A stretch of DNA of 64,000 bases from Cupriavidus sp. U2 (GTDB lineage Bacteria > Pseudomonadota > Gammaproteobacteria > Burkholderiales > Burkholderiaceae), in NCBI RefSeq assembly GCF_009663685.2, contig NZ_RCOG02000032.1:486373-550372 (forward strand), given 5' to 3'. The notes under the pieces were generated by a model. The model was not told the origin of the DNA. It did no database searches and saw nothing but the letters and a program-made list of their open reading frames with translations. This document shows, piece by piece, positions 25,549 to 34,911 of the stretch. Position numbers and translations under genes: made by a program. Position 1 is the stretch's first letter. Each line of letters begins with the position of its first letter.

Positions 25549-27228
25549 TCACGGCTGTCCGCCCTCGTTGGCCATTTGCCGCAGCCGGAAGCGTTGCAGC
25601 TTGCCCGTCTCGGTGCGCGGCAGCGCGGCCACGAACTCGATGCGGCGCGGATACTTGTACGGCGCGATCTCGCGCTTGCAGTAGTCCTGCAGGGCGGCAC
25701 ACGTGGCCGCGTCGGCCGCCACGCCCGGGCGCAGCACCACGTAGGCCGTCACCACCTGGCCGCGCTCGGCATCGGCCGCGCCCACCACGCCGCATTCGGC
25801 CACGAACGCGTGCTTCATCAGCGTGCCTTCCACCTCGGGGCCGGCGATGTTGTAGCCGGCCGAGATGATCATGTCGTCCGAGCGGGCCTGGTAGAAGTAG
25901 TAGCCATCCTCGTCGGCCATGAAGGTGTCGCCGGGCAGGTTCCACCCTTCGCGCACATAGACTTCCTGGCGCGGGTCGTCGAGATAGCGGCAGCCGGTGG
26001 GGCCGCGCACTGCGAGCTTGCCCACGGTGCCGGGCGGCAGCGGCTGCATGTTGTCGTCCACGATGCGCGCCTCGTAGCCGGGCACCACGCGGCCCACGGC
26101 GCCGGGCCGCACATCGGCCCCGGCGCTGGACACGAAGATATGCATCATCTCGGTCCCGCCCAGCCCGTCGATCATCTCGATGCCGGTGGCAGCCTTCCAG
26201 GCCTGGCGCGTGGCGTCGGGCAACGCCTCGCCGGCCGACACGCTCTTCTTCAGGCTGCCAATATCGAAATTCCCGGCCAGCGTGGCCATCTGCCGGTAGA
26301 AGGTGGGCGCCGTGAACACCACGGTGGCACGGTAGTCCTGGATCAGCTTGAGCAGCGTCTCGGGCGTGAGCTTTTCGGCCAGCGCCGTGCTGGCGCCGAT
26401 GCGCAGCGGGAAACACAGCATGCCGCCCAGCCCGAACGTGAACGCGATCGGCGGCGTGCCGCAGAACACGTCGTCCGGCGTGGGCTTCAGCACGTGGCGC
26501 GGGAACAGGTCGCACATCGCCAGCACGTCGCGGTGGAAATGCACGGTGCCCTTGGGCTGTCCCGTGGTGCCGCTCGTGAAGGCGATCAGGCAGATGTCGT
26601 CGGTGGCGGTGTCGCAGGCGGCAAACGTATCCGGCTTGCCGTCCATCGCGGCTTCCAGCGACCCCGGGCCGGTGCCGTTGAAGTACCGTACCGTGGTCAG
26701 CGTCGGGCAGAAGTGCTCGCCGTCGGCGCGCTGGTTGGCGTCGAGTTCGTCGCGCAGGCGGGCGTCGCACAGCGCGGCCGTGACCTGCGCCTTGTCGATG
26801 ATCTGGCGCAGTTCCTTGGCGCGCAGCAGTGGCATCGTCGGCACTGCGATCAGGCCCGCCTTGACAGTGGCCAGCCAGCTGGCCGCCATCATCAGGTTGT
26901 TCGGCCCGCGCAGCAGCACCCGGTTGCCCGGCACCAGCTTCATATCCTCCACCAGCACATGGGCGAGGCGGCTGACCAGCGCCGACAGTTGCGCGTAAGT
27001 CACTGTTTCGATGCGCCCGTTGCGCTCATGGCGCACCGCCACGCGCTGGCCATTGCCGTCGGACACATGGCGATCCACCAGCTCCACGGCCGCGTTGAGC
27101 CGCGCCGGGTAGCACGTGTCGTCGTTGAACTGGAATACCGGCCAGGTATCCGGCGGCGGCAGGCGATCGCGGGCGAAGGTGTCGACGTGCGCCGTGGCGG
27201 CATTCGGGACGATGGTGGGGGCGGCCAT
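25549..27228 (-). CDS. 2-Aminobenzoate/benzoate-type CoA ligase
   Basis: This ANL-superfamily adenylate-forming enzyme (559 residues) belongs to the benzoate-CoA ligase branch. It has the P-loop-like IAFTSGTTGQPKGTVHFHRD, the GLGGTEMMHIF motif, the YQARSDDMIISAGYNIAGPEVE hinge, and catalytic Lys in RTETGKLQRFRLR. It activates an aromatic acid to its CoA thioester. The partner genes, especially the fused monooxygenase/reductase, point to 2-aminobenzoate (AbmG-type) as substrate; benzoate or salicylate are alternatives. It lies 32 bp after the acyl-CoA dehydrogenase gene. Confidence 0.85.
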   Translation of the reverse strand: MAAPTIVPNAATAHVDTFARDRLPPPDTWPVFQFNDDTCYPARLNAAVELVDRHVSDGNGQRVAVRHERNGRIETVTYAQLSALVSRLAHVLVEDMKLVPGNRVLLRGPNNLMMAASWLATVKAGLIAVPTMPLLRAKELRQIIDKAQVTAALCDARLRDELDANQRADGEHFCPTLTTVRYFNGTGPGSLEAAMDGKPDTFAACDTATDDICLIAFTSGTTGQPKGTVHFHRDVLAMCDLFPRHVLKPTPDDVFCGTPPIAFTFGLGGMLCFPLRIGASTALAEKLTPETLLKLIQDYRATVVFTAPTFYRQMATLAGNFDIGSLKKSVSAGEALPDATRQAWKAATGIEMIDGLGGTEMMHIFVSSAGADVRPGAVGRVVPGYEARIVDDNMQPLPPGTVGKLAVRGPTGCRYLDDPRQEVYVREGWNLPGDTFMADEDGYYFYQARSDDMIISAGYNIAGPEVEGTLMKHAFVAECGVVGAADAERGQVVTAYVVLRPGVAADAATCAALQDYCKREIAPYKYPRRIEFVAALPRTETGKLQRFRLRQMANEGGQP

Positions 27229-27260
27229 GCTTGTCTCCTGTTCGATTCGGATGCGATGCG

Positions 27261-28433
<1,173 letters not shown>

Positions 28434-28442
28434 GCCGGCTCC

Positions 28443-29294
28443 TCAATCGCCTTCGAAGATGGGCTTCTGCTTCGCCACGAATGCATCGTAGGCACGCCGG
28501 AAGTCGCGCGTCTGCATGCAGATGGCCTGGGCTTCGGCCTCGGCCTCGATGGCCTCGTCCACGCCCATATTCCACTCCTGGTGCAGCAGCTTCTTGGTCA
28601 CGCCATGCGCGAAGGTGGGGCCCGCCGCGATCTGGGCGGCCAGCGCCTGCGCCTCGGCCAGCACGGTGTCCGGGGCATGCAGCGCATTGAAAAAGCCCCA
28701 CTGCAGGCCTTCGTCGGCCGTCATCGCGCGGCCCGTGTAGAGCAGTTCGCTGGCCCGGCCCTGCCCGATCATCCGCGGCAGCAGCGTGCAGGCGCCCATG
28801 TCCGCCCCGGCCAGGCCCACGCGGACGAACAGGAAGGCCGTTTTGGCCTGCGCCGTGCCCAGCCGCATATCGGATGCCAGCGCCATCATGGCGCCAGCGC
28901 CGGCGCAGATGCCGTCGATCGCACTGATCACGGGCTGCGGGCAGGCGCGCATGGCCTTGATCAGGTCGCCCGTCATGCGCGTGAAGTCGAGCAGTTCGGG
29001 CATCGACATGCGCGTCAGCGGCCCGATGATCTCGTGCACGTCACCGCCCGAGCAATAGTTGCCGCCCGCGCCGGTCATCACCACGGCCTTGATGTCCGTG
29101 GCATAGCTCAGCGCGCGGAACAGGTCGCGCAGCTCGGCGTACGAATCGAACGTCAGCGGGTTCTTGCGCTCCGGCCGGTTCAGCGTGATCGTGGCCACCT
29201 TGCCGTCGGCCGACACCGACCACAGGAAGTGCTTCGGCTGGTAGTCGGCAAAGGCGCGCTTGTGGTGGCGCATGTCCAGTGCTACATCGCTCAT
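28443..29294 (-). CDS. Enoyl-CoA hydratase/isomerase family protein
   Basis: This crotonase-fold protein of 283 residues has the oxyanion-hole segments TGAGGNYCSGGDVHEI and ISAIDGICAGAGAMMALASDM, and the catalytic-region stretch FVRVGLAGADMGACTLLPRMIG. An N-terminal extension of about 30 residues (HKRAFADYQPKHFLW) precedes the fold. It likely hydrates or cleaves an unsaturated CoA ester of the aromatic pathway. The start MSDVALDMRHH is the first sensible one. A 98-bp gap without a gene separates it from the SDR upstream. Confidence 0.9.
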   Translation of the reverse strand: MSDVALDMRHHKRAFADYQPKHFLWSVSADGKVATITLNRPERKNPLTFDSYAELRDLFRALSYATDIKAVVMTGAGGNYCSGGDVHEIIGPLTRMSMPELLDFTRMTGDLIKAMRACPQPVISAIDGICAGAGAMMALASDMRLGTAQAKTAFLFVRVGLAGADMGACTLLPRMIGQGRASELLYTGRAMTADEGLQWGFFNALHAPDTVLAEAQALAAQIAAGPTFAHGVTKKLLHQEWNMGVDEAIEAEAEAQAICMQTRDFRRAYDAFVAKQKPIFEGD

Positions 29295-29392
29295 CGTTTG
29301 TCTCGCTTTGAATTCGTGACCTGCATTTGGTTTGGTTGTCTCCTGTCTCCCGTCTCCCGCGACCTGGGCGCGGGGTGCAAGACCCAGGTACT

Positions 29393-30187
29393 TCACCCCG
29401 CCATCACCTCGCCGCCCGCCACCGGCACGGCCTGCCCGGTGATGGCGGATGCCGATGGACGGCACAGCCACGCCACGGCATCGGCCACCTCGTCGGGCTG
29501 CACCAGCCGGCGCTGCGGATTGCGCGCGGCCAGCTCGGCGCGCGCCTGTTCTTCCGTGCGGCCCGTCTTGCCGACGATATTGGCCACCGCATCGCGCACG
29601 ATGTCGGTCTCGGTATAGCCCGGGCACACCGCGTTCACGGTGATGCCCTTCGGGGCCAGTTCCAGTGCCAGCGCGCGGGTCAGGCCGATCACCCCGTGCT
29701 TGGCCGCGCAGTAGGCGCTGACGTAGCCGTAGCCAATCAGCCCGGCCGTGCTCGCCACGTTGACGATGCGGCCCCAGCCCTGCTCCAGCATCGCGGGCAG
29801 CGCCGCTTGCGTACACAGGAAGGTGCCGGTCAGGTTCACATCGAGCATGCGCCGCCACAGCGCCAGGTCGGTCCTGGCGAACGGTGCGCTGTGGGCCTGG
29901 CCCGCGTTGTTGATCAGCACCGTGATCGGACCGCGTTCGCTGGCGGCCTGGGCAAAGGCACCGGCCACCTCGTCGGCATCGGTGATGTCGGCCGCCGCCG
30001 CACCCAGCGCCGCGCCATCCACGGCCAGCGGCTCAAGCGCCTGCATGGCGGCGTCCAGCACCGTGCAGTCGCGGCCCACCAGCGTCACGCTCGCGCCCTC
30101 TTCCAGCAGCCGGCGGGCAATCGCCGCGCCAATGCCGCGTCCGCCGCCGGTAACCAGCGCATGGTGGCCCTGCAACGCCATCGCCAT
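29393..30187 (-). CDS. SDR family 3-hydroxyacyl-CoA dehydrogenase-like oxidoreductase
   Basis: A classical short-chain dehydrogenase of 264 residues: coenzyme motif TGGGRGIGAAIA, NNAG at about 92, and the Ser-Tyr-Lys triad in NVASTAGLIGYGYVSAYCAAKH. The ending ITGQAVPVAGGEVMAG is typical. In this operon it would oxidise or reduce a 3-hydroxyacyl-CoA or alicyclic alcohol. It starts 2 bp after the stop of the monooxygenase/reductase gene, so the two are tightly coupled. Confidence 0.9.
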   Translation of the reverse strand: MAMALQGHHALVTGGGRGIGAAIARRLLEEGASVTLVGRDCTVLDAAMQALEPLAVDGAALGAAAADITDADEVAGAFAQAASERGPITVLINNAGQAHSAPFARTDLALWRRMLDVNLTGTFLCTQAALPAMLEQGWGRIVNVASTAGLIGYGYVSAYCAAKHGVIGLTRALALELAPKGITVNAVCPGYTETDIVRDAVANIVGKTGRTEEQARAELAARNPQRRLVQPDEVADAVAWLCRPSASAITGQAVPVAGGEVMAG

Positions 30188-30189
30188 GA

Positions 30190-32565
30190 TCACTTCCCCG
30201 GTTGCTGCGCGTACGAAGCCGCCCGCGCCAGGTTGGTTTCGAGCTGCCGCTTGCCGGCCACGTATTGCCTGGGCCAGGTGACGTCGCGGAAGCCCAGCCG
30301 CGCGGCTTCGTGCAGCGTCCAGGCCGGATCGGCCAGGTGCGGGCGGGCAATCGCGCACAGGTCGGCGCGGCCCGCCGCCACGATGCTGTCCACGTGGTCG
30401 GCCTCGAAGATGGCGCCGACGGCAATCGTCGGGATGCCGGCTTCGTTGCGGATGCGGTCGGCGAACGGCGTCTGGTACATCCGGCCATAGACTGGCGCCT
30501 GGTCGGGGCTGACCTGGCCGGACGAACAATCGATCATGTCGGCGCCGGCCGCCTTGAAGGCGCGCGCGATTTCCACGGCATCGTCGGCCGTGATACCGCC
30601 TTCGACCCAGTCGTGCGCAGAGATCCGCACCGACATCGGCTTGTCCTGCGGCCAGACAGCGCGCACCGCGGCAAAGACCTCCAGCGGAAAGCGCAGCCGG
30701 TTGGCCAGCGAGCCGCCGAAGTCATCGGTACGTACATTGGTCAGCGGCGAGATGAAGCTCGACAGCAGATAACCGTGCGCGCAGTGCAGTTCCAGCCAGT
30801 CGAAGCCGGCCTCCGCCGCGCGGCGGGCATTGGCCACGAAGTCGTCGCGCACGCGATCCATGTCGGCGCGGGTCATCTCGCGCGGCACCTGCGACACGCC
30901 CGGCAGGTAGGGCAGCGCCGATGCCGATTCCAGCGGCCAGTTGCCCTCGGCCAGCGGGTGGTCCATCTTCTCCCAGCCCAGCTGCGTCGAGCCCTTGCGG
31001 CCGGCATGACCCAGCTGCATGGCAATGCGGGCGTCGCTGTTGGCGTGTACGAAATCGACGATGCCCTTCCAGGCATCGCGCTGGGCGTCGTTCCACAGCC
31101 CTGGGCAGCCCGGTGTGATACGCGCATCGGGCGACACGCAGGTCATCTCGGCCACCACCATGCCGGCGCCGCCCATGGCGCGCGCGCCCAGATGCACCAG
31201 ATGAAAGTCGCCCGGCACGCCGTCCACCGACGAATACATCGCCATCGGGCTCACCACCACGCGGTTCTTCAGCGTGACGCCGCGCACCGTGAACGGCGTG
31301 AACATCGGCGGCAGGCTCGCGTCGCCGGCGGCGGCGCGCAGCTTCAGCGTTTCCTGTGGCACGCCGGCCTGGGCGGCCAGCCATTGCTCGAACCCAGCGA
31401 CGTAGCCGGCATCGCGCACGCGCAGGTTCTCGTGCGAAATCCGCTGCGAACGCGTCAGCAGCGAATAGGCGAACTGCTCGGGCGCCATGCCCGCGTAGCG
31501 TTCGACATTCTCGAACCATTCGGTGGAATTGCGCGCGGCGTTCTGGATCTTCAGCACCTCCACGCTGCGCGTGGCCTCGTAGCGCGTCAGCGCCTCGGGC
31601 ACCCCATCCACGCCGGCGGCGCGCTGCGCGCCGATCTCGTTGGCCAGGTCAATCGCGTCTTCCAGCGCCAGCTTGGTGCCTGAGCCGATCGAAAAATGCG
31701 CGGTGTGCGCGGCATCGCCCATCAGCACCACCGGCACGCGGCGGCCGTCGGCCAGCGTGTTCCAGTGCACCCAGCGGTGGCAGATCACGCGCGGGAAGCG
31801 GATCCAGTTGGCCGAGCCGCGCAGGTGCGTGGCATTGCTGATGAGCCGGTGGCCGTCCAGATGGCGGGCGAAGAGCCGTTCGCAGAATGCCACGCCCTCT
31901 TCCTGGCTCATCTGTTCGATGCCGGCGGCGCGCCACACGGGCTCCGGGGCTTCGACGATGAACGTCGACGTATCGTCATCGAAGCGGTAGGCATGGGCCT
32001 GGAACCAGCCATGCTCGGTCTTCTCGAACGCAAACGTGAACGCGTCGAACAGCTTGTGGGTGCCCAGCCAGACAAAGCGGCACTGGCGCGTGTCGATATC
32101 GGGCGCGAAGGTCTCGGCGTAGCGGGTGCGGATGCGGCTGTTGATGCCATCGGACGCAATCACCAGGTCGGCGTTGTACTGCCGGGCCAGCGCCTGGTCG
32201 TCAGTGGCGTCGGTCTCGAACACCAGCTTCACGCCCAGCGCCTCGCAGCGGGCCTGCAGGATGTTGAGCAGGCGTTTGCGGCCGATGCCGATGAACCCGT
32301 GCCCGCCCGAGCGGATCGTGCGCCCGCCGATATGGATGTCGATATCGTCCCAGTGATTGAACGCCGCGTTGATTTCGGCCGCGCTGACCGGATCGGCCTG
32401 CTTCAGGTTTTCGAGCGTGGCGTCGGAAAACACCACGCCCCAGCCGAACGTGTCGTACGGCCGGTTGCGCTCGACCACCACCACCTCGTTGGCCGGGTCC
32501 TGCAGCTTCATCAGCAGCCCGAAGTACAGCCCAGCCGGGCCGCCACCAATACAGAGCACTCGCAT
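30190..32565 (-). CDS. Fused flavin monooxygenase/OYE reductase (2-aminobenzoyl-CoA type)
   Basis: This 791-residue fusion has an N-terminal PHBH-type FAD monooxygenase (about 1-390: GGGPAGLYFGLLMK dinucleotide motif, late FAD motif VLMGDAAHTAHFSIGSG) and a C-terminal Old Yellow Enzyme FMN reductase (about 405-785: MFTPFTVRGVTLKNRVVVSPM, HAGRKGS, HCAHGYLLSSFISP). This layout is known for 2-aminobenzoyl-CoA monooxygenase/reductase of Azoarcus evansii. That enzyme hydroxylates and then reduces the ring of the CoA ester to a non-aromatic 2-amino-5-oxo-cyclohexene carboxyl-CoA. Salicylyl-CoA 5-hydroxylase is a related possibility. It is the first gene of the operon. Confidence 0.92.
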   Translation of the reverse strand: MRVLCIGGGPAGLYFGLLMKLQDPANEVVVVERNRPYDTFGWGVVFSDATLENLKQADPVSAAEINAAFNHWDDIDIHIGGRTIRSGGHGFIGIGRKRLLNILQARCEALGVKLVFETDATDDQALARQYNADLVIASDGINSRIRTRYAETFAPDIDTRQCRFVWLGTHKLFDAFTFAFEKTEHGWFQAHAYRFDDDTSTFIVEAPEPVWRAAGIEQMSQEEGVAFCERLFARHLDGHRLISNATHLRGSANWIRFPRVICHRWVHWNTLADGRRVPVVLMGDAAHTAHFSIGSGTKLALEDAIDLANEIGAQRAAGVDGVPEALTRYEATRSVEVLKIQNAARNSTEWFENVERYAGMAPEQFAYSLLTRSQRISHENLRVRDAGYVAGFEQWLAAQAGVPQETLKLRAAAGDASLPPMFTPFTVRGVTLKNRVVVSPMAMYSSVDGVPGDFHLVHLGARAMGGAGMVVAEMTCVSPDARITPGCPGLWNDAQRDAWKGIVDFVHANSDARIAMQLGHAGRKGSTQLGWEKMDHPLAEGNWPLESASALPYLPGVSQVPREMTRADMDRVRDDFVANARRAAEAGFDWLELHCAHGYLLSSFISPLTNVRTDDFGGSLANRLRFPLEVFAAVRAVWPQDKPMSVRISAHDWVEGGITADDAVEIARAFKAAGADMIDCSSGQVSPDQAPVYGRMYQTPFADRIRNEAGIPTIAVGAIFEADHVDSIVAAGRADLCAIARPHLADPAWTLHEAARLGFRDVTWPRQYVAGKRQLETNLARAASYAQQPGK

Positions 32566-32623
32566 CTGTCAGTCTCCTGCACGCCGCCGGCATCGGGGCC
32601 CATGGCGCTCTACATCAGGGTTA

Positions 32624-32645
32624 AATATTTTATGCTTAAAATATT
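32624..32645. promoter_or_regulatory. Palindromic operator candidate of the CoA-aromatic operon
   Basis: AATATTTTA (32624-32632) and TAAAATATT (32637-32645) form a perfect 9-bp inverted repeat with a TGCT spacer. The site is strikingly AT-rich for this genome and covers the predicted -10 and the downstream start region, the usual place for a repressor. No regulator gene lies in the operon. Confidence 0.6.
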
Positions 32646-32669
32646 AGGGCGCCTGACGATGGCTGGCAA
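32641..32669 (-). promoter_or_regulatory. Promoter of the CoA-aromatic operon
   Basis: On the minus strand -35 TTGCCA (32669-32664) and -10 TAATAT (32646-32641) have a 17-bp spacer, leaving a leader of about 65 nt to the first gene. The -10 overlaps the palindrome at 32624-32645. Confidence 0.55.
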
Positions 32670-32747
32670 GCAGAATTTCAGGATGCATCGGAGGACGGAC
32701 AAGGCCCCTCTTCTGCGCTCGCAGAAGGGTAGCCTTCGTCACATCCC

Positions 32748-34637
32748 TCAGCCCAGGGCGTCTTTTACCTGATCGAGCGCCGTCGGGTCCTCGATCGTTG
32801 TCAGGTCGCCCGGATCGCGCCCTTCCGCGACGGCCTGGATGGCCCGGCGCAGCAACTTGCCCGAGCGGGTCTTCGGCAGCGCATTGACAAAGAACACGCG
32901 CGCCGGTCGCGCCACCGCGCCCAGTTGCTGCTCGACGGTCTTCATCAGTTCGCCTTCAAAGATCAGGCGGTCGTCATCGGTGCCGGTGCGGCTGGCATCG
33001 CGGGCGATACAGAAGCCCAGCGCCACCTGCCCTTTCAGCGCGTCCTGCACACCCACCACGGCCACCTCGGCCACGCCCGGGTGGGAAGACAGGCTTTCCT
33101 CGATTTCGCGCGTGCCCAGCCGATGCCCGGCCACGTTGATCACATCGTCGGTGCGCCCGAGGATGAAGATGTAGCCATCGTCATCGCGCACGCCCCAGTC
33201 GAATGTCGAATAGCACTGCCGGTTCGGCACCGCCGACCAGTAGGTGCGTACAAAGCGGTCGTCGTCGCCCCAGACCGTGGTCATGCAGCCGGGCGGCAGC
33301 GGATAGTCGATGGCCACCACGCCCTTCTGGTTTGGCAGACATTCCTCGCCGGTGCTCTCGTCGACGATACGCAGGTCATAGCCATAGGCCGGCACGCCGG
33401 GAGAGCCCAGCTTGGCCGGCAACGCCTCGACGCCGCGCTGGATCGCGATGATCGGCCAGCCCGATTCGGTCTGCCAGTAGTTATCGACCACCGGCTTGCC
33501 GATGCCGTCCTGGATCCAGCGCGCCGTGGGCTCGTCCAGCGGCTCGCCCGCCAGGAACAGCAGCCGCAGGGTGGACAGGTCGTACTGGCGCAGCAGCGCC
33601 GGGTCCTGCTTCTTGAGCACCCGGATGGCAGTTGGCGCGCTGAACATGATGTTCACACCATGCCGCTCGACGATCTTCCAGAGAATGCCGCCGTCGGGAC
33701 GGATCGGCGTGCCTTCGTACATCACCGTCGTCATGCCGGCCAGCAGCGGCGCATAGACGATATAGCTGTGCCCCACCACCCAGCCCACGTCGGAAGCCGT
33801 GAACATCGTGTCGCCAGGCTTGCCGCAGAAGATGGATTCCATCGACGTGGCCAGCGCCACCGCATAGCCGCCGGTATCGCGCTGCACGCCCTTGGGCTTG
33901 CCCGTGGTGCCCGAGGTGTACAGCACATACGATGGCTCGCTCGATTCCAGCCATACGCACGGCACCTGCCGGCCCGCCATCCTGTCGCGCCACGCGGCGT
34001 AGTCCTCGTCACGGCCGGCCGTGCGCGGCATGTCGGCCAGCTTGCGGTCCACCAGCAGCACCTTGTCCGGATGATGGCCGGCCAGCCGGATCGCCTCGTC
34101 CAGCAGCGGCTTGTACGGCACCACCTTGCCGGCACGCGACCCCGCATCGGCACTGACGATCACCTTGGGCTTCGCATCGTCGATACGCGCGGCCAGGCTG
34201 ACCGAGGCAAACCCGCCGAACACCACCGAATGGACGGCCCCGATGCGGGCACAGGCCAGCATCGCGAACATCGCTTCGGGGATCATCGGCATGTAGACCA
34301 GCACCCGGTCTCCGCGCTGCACGCCCAGCGCCTGCAGCGTGGCGGCCATCCGGCTCACCTCGTCGTGCAGCTGGCGATAGGTGTAGACGCGCTCGGAATC
34401 GGTCTCGGTGGACACATAGACCAGCGCGCGCTGGTCGGCCCGCTCGGCCAGGTGGCGATCGATGGCGTTGTGGCAGAGATTGGTCCGCCCGCCAACGAAC
34501 CAGCGCGCGAATGGCGGATGGCTGTCGTCGAGCACGCGCTCGAACGGGGTTTCCCAATCGATGCGCGCGGCCTGTTCGGCCCAGAATCCGGCCTTGTCGG
34601 ACAGGGAACGCGCGTGCAGGGCACGGCTTGCCGTCAT
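32748..34637 (-). CDS. prpE: Propionyl-CoA synthetase PrpE
   Basis: This acetyl-CoA-synthetase-like ANL enzyme has 629 residues. AMP-binding P-loop YTSGTTGKPKGVQRD, WQTESGWPI, the hinge GRTDDVINVAGHRLGTREIE and catalytic Lys in KTRSGKLLRR are all present. Length and the HARSLSDKAGFWAEQAARIDW opening resemble propionate-CoA ligase PrpE rather than Acs (about 650). GGAGGA precedes the ATG. It stands alone, not next to prpBCD, and may serve propionate or acetate activation generally. The 182 bp separating it from the aromatic operon contain that operon's promoter. Confidence 0.87.
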   Translation of the reverse strand: MTASRALHARSLSDKAGFWAEQAARIDWETPFERVLDDSHPPFARWFVGGRTNLCHNAIDRHLAERADQRALVYVSTETDSERVYTYRQLHDEVSRMAATLQALGVQRGDRVLVYMPMIPEAMFAMLACARIGAVHSVVFGGFASVSLAARIDDAKPKVIVSADAGSRAGKVVPYKPLLDEAIRLAGHHPDKVLLVDRKLADMPRTAGRDEDYAAWRDRMAGRQVPCVWLESSEPSYVLYTSGTTGKPKGVQRDTGGYAVALATSMESIFCGKPGDTMFTASDVGWVVGHSYIVYAPLLAGMTTVMYEGTPIRPDGGILWKIVERHGVNIMFSAPTAIRVLKKQDPALLRQYDLSTLRLLFLAGEPLDEPTARWIQDGIGKPVVDNYWQTESGWPIIAIQRGVEALPAKLGSPGVPAYGYDLRIVDESTGEECLPNQKGVVAIDYPLPPGCMTTVWGDDDRFVRTYWSAVPNRQCYSTFDWGVRDDDGYIFILGRTDDVINVAGHRLGTREIEESLSSHPGVAEVAVVGVQDALKGQVALGFCIARDASRTGTDDDRLIFEGELMKTVEQQLGAVARPARVFFVNALPKTRSGKLLRRAIQAVAEGRDPGDLTTIEDPTALDQVKDALG

Positions 34638-34847
34638 GATGTCTCCTCCGCTTGTCGTTTGTCGTAATGCGGTGCGGATGGCCCGGCCGGGCCCGCGTGG
34701 GATGGGCTATCGCGCGGGGCCTGTCCGCAGCATCGCGCAGCGACTTGCGGCGCCGTCCCCTTGGGCACGGATACCGGCCATCTTTCTTGAAGAATCTACC
34801 ATGACGGCGCGGCGGCGCAGACGTTTGGCCTCACCGGGGGTGCCGAT

Positions 34848-34883
34848 CCCCCCGCGGCCTGCGACGTAGCGCGGCGCGGGGGG
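34848..34883. other. GC-rich stem-loop after the mltD-like gene
   Basis: CCCCCCGC (34848-34855) pairs with GCGGGGGG (34876-34883) about 30 bp after the lytic transglycosylase stop codon. There is no clear T run. The remainder of the 274-bp gap to prpE shows no gene. Confidence 0.35.
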
Positions 34884-34911
34884 ACGGATCAGACAGGTCG
34901 GATATCGCCAA

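Noticed and set aside
25085..26770. A 561-codon fusion of ligase and thioesterase
   Set aside because: The upstream 420 codons are an off-frame reading of the ligase gene; the thioesterase starts at 25510.
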